This document shows positions 1 to 4,914 of a stretch of 6,212 nucleotides of DNA, piece after piece. Below the pieces are notes generated by a model, which worked only from the letters and a program-made list of their open reading frames with translations, was not told the DNA's origin and did not search any database. Location of the stretch: NCBI GenBank assembly GCA_003489165.1, contig DNJG01000090.1, forward strand, positions 1 to 6,212, written 5' to 3'. The position numbers and the translations under genes are program-made. The DNA comes from Nitrospinota bacterium. GTDB lineage: Bacteria > Nitrospinota > Nitrospinia > UBA9942. Within the stretch, counting starts at the first letter, position 1; every line of letters starts with the position of its first letter.

Positions 1-57
1 TGCTAATAAAATAAAACTAAAAATGAACCCTTTTAATATGAAACTAATCTTTTTCAT
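1..57 (-). CDS. N-terminus of a probable exported or membrane-anchored protein (partial)
   Basis: Nineteen codons are visible before the window ends; they read MKKISFILKGFIFSFILLA. Two lysines followed by a long hydrophobic run is the n-region/h-region pattern of a Sec signal peptide or an N-terminal membrane anchor. No cleavage site or mature sequence is in view, so the function cannot be stated. The start is well supported: AAAGGAGGT lies immediately upstream with 6 nt between GGAGG and the ATG. The gene is on the same strand as the two-component operon but is separated from it by 292 bp that hold a promoter-like region of its own. Because that region resembles the promoter of the molybdoenzyme operon, I infer that this product belongs to the same regulon. 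It is too short to be listed by a length-filtered ORF finder. Confidence 0.72.
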   Translation of the reverse strand, partial: MKKISFILKGFIFSFILLA

Positions 58-62
58 TAATT

Positions 63-71
63 ACCTCCTTT
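63..71 (-). promoter_or_regulatory. Strong Shine-Dalgarno of the leftmost gene
   Basis: On the minus strand the sequence is AAAGGAGGT followed by AATTA and ATG. This is close to the full anti-16S complement and is the strongest ribosome binding site in the window. It decides the start of the partial gene at 57 and is the main reason to treat those 19 codons as a real gene. Confidence 0.85.
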
Positions 72-130
72 AGGGTATGGTTTAAATACTCTATTCCCTC
101 ACAACAAAATATTTGTCTCACCCCCTTTAC

Positions 131-147
131 CATATAATTTTTATATG
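131..147. repeat. Short AT-rich perfect inverted repeat in the leader of the leftmost gene
   Basis: CATATAA-TTT-TTATATG is a perfect 7-bp dyad with a 3-base loop. It would lie just downstream of the predicted transcription start (about 153, minus strand), inside the ~95-nt leader of the leftmost gene. It could be a weak hairpin or an operator half-site pair. With only A/T pairs in most of the stem, no strong role is claimed. Confidence 0.35.
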
Positions 148-160
148 TAACATTATTTTA

Positions 161-178
161 AATACAATCTTTATGCCA
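161..178 (-). promoter_or_regulatory. Putative sigma-54-type (-24/-12) promoter for the leftmost gene
   Basis: The minus strand reads TGGCAT-AAAGA-TTGTAT. The -24 GG is intact at 177-176. The -12 dinucleotide at 165-164 is GT rather than the near-invariant GC, so on its own this would be a weak call. Support comes from context: the bases just upstream (CCTCTCA, then ATAAAAC, then TGGCA) match those before the consensus promoter at 3099 almost base for base, and the same upstream element lies a similar distance away. Predicted transcription start is near 153, giving a leader of about 95 nt. Confidence 0.5.
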
Positions 179-241
179 AGTTTTATTGAGAGGGTTTAAT
201 AGCAGGAAAAACACTATCCCTTTGATATTTCGGAGTTATGA
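179..241 (-). promoter_or_regulatory. Promoter-proximal block shared with the molybdoenzyme promoter
   Basis: Read on the minus strand, this stretch contains TCATAACT (241-234), AAATATCAAAGGGATAGTG (from 230) and CCTCTCA-ATAAAAC just before the -24 box. The right-hand promoter has TCATAACT (3018-3025), AAATTTCAAATAGATAGAG (from 3048) and CCTCTCAGTATAAAAC in the same order. From the AAAT block to the -24 box is 52 nt here and 51 nt there. The main length difference is about 19 nt between TCATAACT and the AAAT block. The block may bend DNA or bind a second regulator. Confidence 0.5.
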
Positions 242-271
242 AAGATTTTAGATAAAAAGCAGATTTATAAG

Positions 272-320
272 ATTAAAAAAATTAAGAAAAGGAGGGGGGA
301 TTCTTTATTATTTTTGATAA
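272..320 (-). promoter_or_regulatory. Upstream element, copy A (probable enhancer of the response regulator)
   Basis: This is one of two near-identical copies that lie inverted around the two-component operon; the other is at 2949-2995. Shared parts include ATTAAAAAA-TTAAGAAAAG and a perfect 17-mer, GATTCTTTATTATTTTT (299-315), followed by ATAA. They differ mainly in the G-rich centre (GGAGGGGG here, GCGGGAT in copy B) and by one extra A. Each copy has internal dyad character: an A-rich arm ending AAAGA facing a TCTTAATTTTTT-type arm across about 13 bases. The inner edge is about 95 bp from the -24 GG at 177, a usual distance for an NtrC-type binding site. The alternative of a transcription terminator for the upstream operon is less likely because copy B does not follow any gene. 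Confidence 0.6.
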
Positions 321-349
321 GTATTTTAGCGGAGATGGAATATTATGGA

Positions 350-1687
350 TTAGATACCTAATTCTTCAATCTTTCTATAGAGAGATGGAATGCTCAAATC
401 AAGAAGTTCTGCCGCTTTTTTCTTATCATTGTTTGCCATTATAAGCACCTTCTTTATATGTCCTTTCTCGTGTATCTTCACATAGTCTTTCAAATTGGTA
501 ATAGACTCTTCACCATCAGATATAAAATCAGATGGTAAGTCAGAGAGGGTTATTATGTTTCCTTCGCACATTATTGCTGCCCTCTCAATAACATTCTCAA
601 GCTCCCTTATATTCCCCTTCCATGGATATGAAAGGAAAATACCCATGACCTTTTCATCAACCGAATCAACCTTTTTGTGAAGTTCTGTATTAAACTTGCT
701 TATAAAATGACTTACAAGCTCTGGTATATCTTCCTTTCTATCCCTGAGCGATGGCAGATTTATCTCAACCACTTTTAAGCGATAATATAAATCCAATCTG
801 AAGCTGCCTTTTTCAACCTCCTTATCAAGTGACTGATTAGTAGCTGCTACTATCCTCACATCTACCTTAACCCACTCCCTCCCTCCCATGGGAAGAACTT
901 CCTTTGTCTCTATAAACCTTAACAGTTTTGGCTGGAGTGTAATTGGCAGTGTGCTTATCTCATCTAAAAACACAGTAGACCTGTCAGCAGATTCAAATAG
1001 CCCCTTTCTATCGTGTGCAGCCCCTGTAAATGTCCCCTTTTTAAATCCAAAGAGCTCTCCCTCAATCAGTTCTGAAGGGATGGCACCGCAGTTTATCGGC
1101 AGAAATCTCATTTCTTTGCGGAGGCTCTTATCGTGTATTGCCCTTGCAATTATTTCCTTCCCTGTCCCGCTTTCTCCTGTTATAAGAACATTTGCATCTG
1201 TGTTTGCAACCTTATCAATCATCTGATAAACCTTCTGCATAATCGGGCTCTTACCTATAATATTGCCGCCGTCATATTTACTCCTTATCTCTTCCTTCAA
1301 CTGGATGTTCTCCCTGACTACATCCTGATGGTAAAGAAGATTTCTGACCCTCAAGATAATCTCATCAAAACGAAACGGCTTGACTACATAATCCTTTGCA
1401 CCGATTTTCATAGCCTCAACTGCGTTCTCAACAGTGGGATATGCTGTTATCATTATAAAGAGTGTATTCGGATTTATTTCCTTCACCTTCTTTAAAATCT
1501 CTATCCCATTTGAGTCGGGAAGCATTAAATCGCAGATTATAAGGTCAAAATCCCTCTCTGATACCTCCTTCAGTGCAGAAGCCCCATCCCCTGCAGTTTG
1601 CACATGCCATTTATCTTCTTTTAAGACACCTGCCAGCCTATCCCTCAAGGTTGCTTCATCATCAATAATAAGTATATTTTTAGGCAT
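350..1687 (-). CDS. NtrC-family sigma-54-dependent response regulator
   Basis: The protein is 445 aa from MPKNILIIDDE, a normal length for the family. An N-terminal receiver domain (about 3-120) has the acidic pair D9/D10, phospho-acceptor D53, T81 and K103. The central AAA+ domain (about 142-375) has Walker A GESGTGKE (171-178), the sigma-54 contact loop as GTFTGA (218-223; the common form is GAFTGA), Walker B FLDE (240-243), arginines around 297-303 and sensor II GNIRELEN (358-365). A Fis-type helix-turn-helix ends the protein (about 408-443). Phosphorylation by the partner kinase should drive oligomerisation and ATP-dependent opening of sigma-54 promoters; likely targets are the promoters on both sides. 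An in-frame start 23 codons upstream exists (1756), but the added residues are basic, unlike a receiver start, and lie inside the kinase gene. The ATG at 1687 has GGAGG 9 nt away. It overlaps the kinase by 8 nt, implying translational coupling. Confidence 0.95.
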   Translation of the reverse strand: MPKNILIIDDEATLRDRLAGVLKEDKWHVQTAGDGASALKEVSERDFDLIICDLMLPDSNGIEILKKVKEINPNTLFIMITAYPTVENAVEAMKIGAKDYVVKPFRFDEIILRVRNLLYHQDVVRENIQLKEEIRSKYDGGNIIGKSPIMQKVYQMIDKVANTDANVLITGESGTGKEIIARAIHDKSLRKEMRFLPINCGAIPSELIEGELFGFKKGTFTGAAHDRKGLFESADRSTVFLDEISTLPITLQPKLLRFIETKEVLPMGGREWVKVDVRIVAATNQSLDKEVEKGSFRLDLYYRLKVVEINLPSLRDRKEDIPELVSHFISKFNTELHKKVDSVDEKVMGIFLSYPWKGNIRELENVIERAAIMCEGNIITLSDLPSDFISDGEESITNLKDYVKIHEKGHIKKVLIMANNDKKKAAELLDLSIPSLYRKIEELGI

Positions 1688-2909
1688 GTATTCTATCCTC
1701 CGCAGGAAGTGTAACTGTAAACTTACTCCCTTCCCCTTTCTGACTCTCCACTTCAATGCTGCCGCCGAGATTTTTTATTATACCGTAGCTTACAAATAGA
1801 CCCAGACCTGTGCCTTTGCCTGAGCTTTTTGTAGAATAAAACGGCTCAAATATTTTACTCATCTCCTCATTTGATATCCCCATCCCATTATCACTAAATG
1901 TAATCTTAAATCCTTTGCTGTTGTCCATAGCTGTCGTAATTAATATGTTCCCCTTTCCATTTTTACCATTCACTGCATCAGCGGCATTCCAGATTATATT
2001 CATAAAGACCTGAATTAGTTTTTCCTTGACAGTTCTTGCCTCAGAAAGCCCTTCGGCAAGCTCTGTAACAACATTTATCCCTTCAAGTTTTTTATCATAT
2101 TTGCAGAGCCTCACAGTATCCCTGACCACATCATTTATCTGCACCTTATTAAATTCATAGTTAGTATGCCGTGAGAAATCAACCAGGTCCCTTACAATCT
2201 TTGATATCCTTTCAATGTGAGAAGCCATTACATTTATCTCTTCTTTTATATATTGCTCACTGCTCTTTCTTCCTATGGTTTCTGCAAGAGATGATATAGA
2301 TGCGAGGGGATTGCCTATTTCATGTGCCACACCTGCCGCTAAAGTTCCCACTGCTGCAAGTTTTTTAGACCTTGATAACTCCTCCTCATATTTCAATCTC
2401 TCACTTATATCCTTTACACTCTCTATAACATAAATTACATTACCTTCTTTATCAAAGACAGGGTGATAATAGACCTCTACATCAAAAAAATCACCACCCT
2501 TTTTCTTATTTCTGCACCTTCGGACAACAGTTGAAGATAGCCCTGTTTTAAATGTCTCCTCCAGATTGCACTCAGCACACTCTTTCTCCAACCCATGAAA
2601 TGCGGTATAACAGAGCATCCCCTTCATCTCCTCCCTGCTTAAGCCTGTCAGTTTCAGGAGGTAGTCATTAACCATCACAACCCTGTAATCCTTGTCAAGA
2701 ACAAGTATCCCCTCCTGCATGCTCATCATAATCCTGTTTAAAAAATCCCTCGTCTCCCTTATCTCATCTATCTTTTTTAGATGCTCCCTCTTTACCTTTC
2801 TTATCATAAAGAAGGCAATTGCAGTAAGGAATACGAACAGGGTAAGAAGCAGCAAGAGAAAAGACTCATACTGGAGGAATGTAATATGTTTTAGCATATT
2901 AAATAACAT
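1680..2909 (-). CDS. Membrane-bound PAS sensor histidine kinase
   Basis: The 409-aa protein has one clear membrane segment (about residues 17-36), then a basic cytoplasmic flank, a PAS domain (about 55-170), and HisKA plus HATPase domains (about 180-405). The H-box is VAHEIGNPL with H196; the N-box is NIIWNAADAV with N308; G1 is DNGMG (340-344); the F-box is FEPFYSTK; G2 is GTGLGL (366-371). This is the NtrB-like class that partners sigma-54 activators, and the regulator follows with an 8-nt overlap. There is almost no periplasmic region, so the signal is probably read by the PAS domain in the cytoplasm or at the membrane. The PAS has C100, H105, C111, C114 (C-x4-H-x5-C-x2-C) and C132, which might bind a metal or cofactor or act as a redox switch. 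Neither the ATG at 2909 nor the one at 2897 has a good ribosome binding site, so the exact start is uncertain. Confidence 0.93.
   Translation of the reverse strand: MLFNMLKHITFLQYESFLLLLLTLFVFLTAIAFFMIRKVKREHLKKIDEIRETRDFLNRIMMSMQEGILVLDKDYRVVMVNDYLLKLTGLSREEMKGMLCYTAFHGLEKECAECNLEETFKTGLSSTVVRRCRNKKKGGDFFDVEVYYHPVFDKEGNVIYVIESVKDISERLKYEEELSRSKKLAAVGTLAAGVAHEIGNPLASISSLAETIGRKSSEQYIKEEINVMASHIERISKIVRDLVDFSRHTNYEFNKVQINDVVRDTVRLCKYDKKLEGINVVTELAEGLSEARTVKEKLIQVFMNIIWNAADAVNGKNGKGNILITTAMDNSKGFKITFSDNGMGISNEEMSKIFEPFYSTKSSGKGTGLGLFVSYGIIKNLGGSIEVESQKGEGSKFTVTLPAEDRIHA
1697..1701 (-). promoter_or_regulatory. Ribosome binding site of the response regulator gene
   Basis: GGAGG on the minus strand lies 9 nt from the ATG at 1687, inside the last codons of the kinase gene. 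It fixes the regulator start at MPKN rather than at the longer upstream reading and supports coupled translation. Confidence 0.75.
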
Positions 2910-2948
2910 TTTAGGTTATAGGCAGTAAAAACTCAAGAGGTATTGTTG

Positions 2949-2995
2949 TTATTAAAAATAATAAAGAATCATCCCGCTTTTCTTAATTTTTTAAT
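2949..2995 (+). promoter_or_regulatory. Upstream element, copy B (probable enhancer of the response regulator)
   Basis: This is the reverse-complement partner of 272-320, with roughly 43 of 47 positions matching by eye. The arms AAAAATAATAAAGA (2954-2967) and TCTTAATTTTTTAAT (2981-2995) form an imperfect dyad around ATCATCCCGCTTT. Its edge is 105 bp upstream of the -24 GG at 3100, a typical enhancer position for an NtrC-type activator. It is also only 40 bp from the kinase start codon, so binding here could also adjust expression of the two-component operon itself (autoregulation, inferred). Confidence 0.62.
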
Positions 2996-3017
2996 ACACT
3001 ATTAAAATAGCAGTTAA

Positions 3018-3098
3018 TCATAACTTTATACACCTTCAATCCATCCCAAATTTCAAATAGATAGAGTTTTGTTAATTTTAGTCCTCTCAGTATAAAAC
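3018..3098 (+). promoter_or_regulatory. Promoter-proximal block shared with the leftmost promoter
   Basis: Contains TCATAACT (3018-3025), AAATTTCAAATAGATAGAG (from 3048) and CCTCTCAGTATAAAAC (3083-3098), all matched in order upstream of the left-hand promoter. AATCATAACTTTA (3016-3028) fits the IHF consensus WATCAANNNNTTR with one mismatch. It lies between the enhancer and the promoter, where IHF bends DNA at many sigma-54 promoters. The left-hand region lacks an equally good match, so the IHF call is weak. Confidence 0.45.
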
Positions 3099-3114
3099 TG
3101 GCACATGGCTTGCT
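3099..3114 (+). promoter_or_regulatory. Sigma-54 (-24/-12) promoter of the molybdoenzyme operon
   Basis: TGGCAC-ATGGC-TTGCT matches the consensus TGGCACG-N4-TTGCW at all key positions, with GG at 3100-3101 and GC at 3112-3113 exactly 12 bp apart. Transcription should start near 3124, giving a leader of about 25 nt before the ATG at 3149. It is preceded by a candidate enhancer, and the activator gene is the neighbour, so regulation by that NtrC-type protein is the natural inference. Confidence 0.88.
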
Positions 3115-3148
3115 TTTAATCCATTAGATAATCTTTTATAAAATTCTT

Positions 3149-4759
3149 ATGAACTTTGGTTTTGTAATTGACAATCGCAAGTGTATCGGGTGCCATGCAT
3201 GCACTGTTGCCTGCAAATCAGAGCATGATGTTCCAGTCGGCGTAAACAGGACATGGGTAAAATATATAGAAAAGGGATTCTATCCAAATACGAGGCGGAC
3301 TTTTTCTGTTAATCGCTGTAATCATTGTGCAGATGCACCTTGTGTCAAGATTTGCCCTGTTGGTGCACTCTACATGAGGGATGACGGCATTATTGACTTT
3401 GACAACAGGAGGTGTGTCGGGTGTAAGGCATGCACTCAGGCATGTCCATATAATGCCATCTATATTGACCCTGAAACGAGAACGACTGCAAAATGCAACT
3501 ATTGTGCACACCGTATTGATATAGGACTTAATCCTGCCTGTGTTAATGTCTGCCCTGAACAGGCAATTATAGGAGGAGATATTAATGACCCTGCCACTGA
3601 AATATCCATGCTTATTGCCCGCAAACTGGTTCAGGTGAGAAAGCCGGAAAAAGGGACTCTCCCAAAACTTTTTTACATAGATGCAGATGAAGCCTCAACA
3701 GTGCCAACAGCAGCCCTGCCGGCAGACGGCTATATGTGGAGTGAACAGGCAATGGGGGTTGGACATCATGCAGGGAAACAAAATGCGTTTAATATTTTGA
3801 ATAATGAGTTGGGGGCATTATCCCTAAACGCAGAACTCAAAACTAATAACTCTAAACTAAATAGTAATGATACCCTTTCAATTGATGCCCGCCGTACCTA
3901 TGATGCCCCACAAAAAGGTGTGATGTGGGGATGGGAGGTGTCCGGCTATATATGGACAAAGGCGATTGCCACTGGAATAGTTCTTATTACATTCCTTGCG
4001 TCACTGCTTGGAATTGAAGGTGTTACTCCAAATCTGCAGGTAGCAAGTGTAATAATATCTATGCTCTTTTTAATCTTTACAGGCGGACTACTTATTTCTG
4101 ATTTGGACAGGCCTGATAGATTCCTGTATGTCATCTTGAGGCCAAACTGGAAGTCATGGTTAGTCAGAGGCGCTTATATTATTACAATCTATGGCGGACT
4201 ACTGACACTTTATCTACTTATGGCATTTTTAAAATACGATAGACTTGAAAACCTCATTTCATTCTTACTCATTATATTTTCAACACTCTCTGCCGTTTAT
4301 ACGGCATTTCTCTTTGCTCAGGCAAAAGGGAGGGATTTCTGGCAGAACCCAATCTTACTTTTATATATGTTTATCCATTCTTTAATTGGGGGGGCGGTAG
4401 TGTGGCTGATTGCCTCTGTACTCGTCTTTCTTCCAGAATCATTTATTAGTTTTATGAAATCTGTACTCATAGGCTCGATTGCTATCCACCTCTTATTAGA
4501 GTTTGCAGAATTTGTAATCCCCCATTCAACAAAGGATTCTCACTTGGTTAGTGAGATAATTTCAAGAGGCTCTTTAAAATATCTTTTCTGGTGCGGGGCG
4601 ATTCTTTTTGGCAATATTATACCCATAATACTTTTGACCGTTTCTGTATTGGCGATTCAACCATTGTTTTTATTGTTAGCCGGCATTTTAATACTTGCCG
4701 GTATTTATATTTCAAACCATATTATTGTCCGTGCACCACAGTTGATACCATTGAGTTGA
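3149..4759 (+). CDS. Four-cluster ferredoxin fused to NrfD/PsrC-like membrane subunit
   Basis: This 536-aa protein carries electrons between a molybdoenzyme and the quinone pool. Residues 1-180 are a DmsB/NrfC/PadC-type ferredoxin with 16 cysteines in four groups: C12/15/18/22, C57/60/65/69, C89/92/95/99 and C116/119/131/135, enough for four [4Fe-4S] clusters. A linker (about 181-258) leads to an NrfD-like domain (about 260-525) with roughly eight hydrophobic segments, near 267-289, 298-316, 338-361, 367-391, 401-427, 434-456, 476-500 and 501-521. In most such complexes these are two separate genes. There is no Tat or Sec signal ahead of the ferredoxin, so it should stay in the cytoplasm. The ATG at 3149 starts directly on the conserved ferredoxin sequence but has no Shine-Dalgarno. 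The linker includes an Asn/Leu/Ser/Lys-rich stretch (about 213-243) that looks low-complexity. The substrate is not revealed. Confidence 0.93.
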   Translation: MNFGFVIDNRKCIGCHACTVACKSEHDVPVGVNRTWVKYIEKGFYPNTRRTFSVNRCNHCADAPCVKICPVGALYMRDDGIIDFDNRRCVGCKACTQACPYNAIYIDPETRTTAKCNYCAHRIDIGLNPACVNVCPEQAIIGGDINDPATEISMLIARKLVQVRKPEKGTLPKLFYIDADEASTVPTAALPADGYMWSEQAMGVGHHAGKQNAFNILNNELGALSLNAELKTNNSKLNSNDTLSIDARRTYDAPQKGVMWGWEVSGYIWTKAIATGIVLITFLASLLGIEGVTPNLQVASVIISMLFLIFTGGLLISDLDRPDRFLYVILRPNWKSWLVRGAYIITIYGGLLTLYLLMAFLKYDRLENLISFLLIIFSTLSAVYTAFLFAQAKGRDFWQNPILLLYMFIHSLIGGAVVWLIASVLVFLPESFISFMKSVLIGSIAIHLLLEFAEFVIPHSTKDSHLVSEIISRGSLKYLFWCGAILFGNIIPIILLTVSVLAIQPLFLLLAGILILAGIYISNHIIVRAPQLIPLS

Positions 4760-4773
4760 AAGGAGAGTAAATG

Positions 4774-4876
4774 GAACACGAATTACACGAATATACGAAT
4801 GGCACAAATAAAAACTAAAATTATTTTATTGTTTTATTAAATTCGTGTAATTAGTCAATTCGTGCCATTCGTGTTC
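4774..4876. repeat. Long imperfect inverted repeat built from CACGAAT/ATTCGTG units
   Basis: The 155-bp gap between the two enzyme genes is largely filled by this dyad. It begins GAACACGAAT (4774) and ends with the perfect complement ATTCGTGTTC (to 4876). About 28 of 36 positions pair along each arm by eye, around an A/T-only centre. Each arm repeats the unit ACGAAT or its complement three to four times. It looks like a small dispersed intergenic repeat (REP- or MITE-like) rather than a terminator, because no T-run follows. In mRNA it would form a large hairpin between the cotranscribed genes and could affect message stability or the ratio of the two subunits. Its family and copy number cannot be judged from one copy. 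Confidence 0.7.
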
Positions 4877-4901
4877 AAGCCTTTTCTGATTTATTCGGGT
4901 T

Positions 4902-4905
4902 AGGA
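4902..4905 (+). promoter_or_regulatory. Weak ribosome binding site of the molybdopterin oxidoreductase gene
   Basis: AGGA lies 9 nt before the ATG at 4915. An in-frame TAA at 4909-4911 rules out any longer N-terminus, so 4915 is the earliest possible start. The site is modest compared with the unused-looking AAAGGAG at 4759-4765. Confidence 0.5.
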
Positions 4906-4914
4906 TATTAAAAT

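Noticed and set aside
44..133. A 29-codon minus-strand reading frame (ATG at 133, stop at 44-46) overlapping the start of the leftmost gene
   Set aside because: It has no ribosome binding site at its ATG, and its last codons run through the strong RBS and start of the real gene. A frame of this length is expected by chance. A leader peptide is possible but unsupported.
272..320. Rho-independent terminator of the kinase-regulator operon
   Set aside because: The hairpin stem is nearly all A/T, and the same sequence occurs at 2949-2995, where it would follow no gene. No other convincing terminator was found after 350.
332..391. Direct repeat GAGATGGAAT at 332-341 and 382-391
   Set aside because: Ten bases in AT-rich DNA, with one copy inside the regulator's C-terminal coding sequence. 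No partner structure, so probably chance.
888..1226. Plus-strand open frames opposite the regulator and kinase genes (for example 888-1226, 1133-1495, 1434-1799), and minus-strand ones opposite the enzyme genes (for example 5868-6116)
   Set aside because: They are antisense shadows of genes with clear conserved motifs and show no recognisable domains of their own.
2910..2948. A sigma-70 promoter for the kinase gene (TATAAC near the start codon)
   Set aside because: No -35 box at suitable spacing, and the start would fall almost on the ATG. The promoter of the two-component operon remains unidentified.
272..2995. Terminal inverted repeats of a transposon, or an invertible segment carrying the two-component genes
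   Set aside because: No transposase or recombinase is present and no target duplication was seen. The similarity continues past the repeats in the direction of each promoter, which fits duplicated regulatory DNA better. At ~47 bp and imperfect, the copies are poor substrates for frequent homologous inversion.
4774..4876. Rho-independent terminator between the two enzyme genes
   Set aside because: The stem is long and interrupted, with no T-run directly after it, and the genes are subunits of one complex expected to be cotranscribed.
4774..4876. CRISPR array
   Set aside because: The CACGAAT units are about 7 bp, irregularly spaced and form a single dyad. There are no 25-40-bp repeats with unique spacers and no cas genes.
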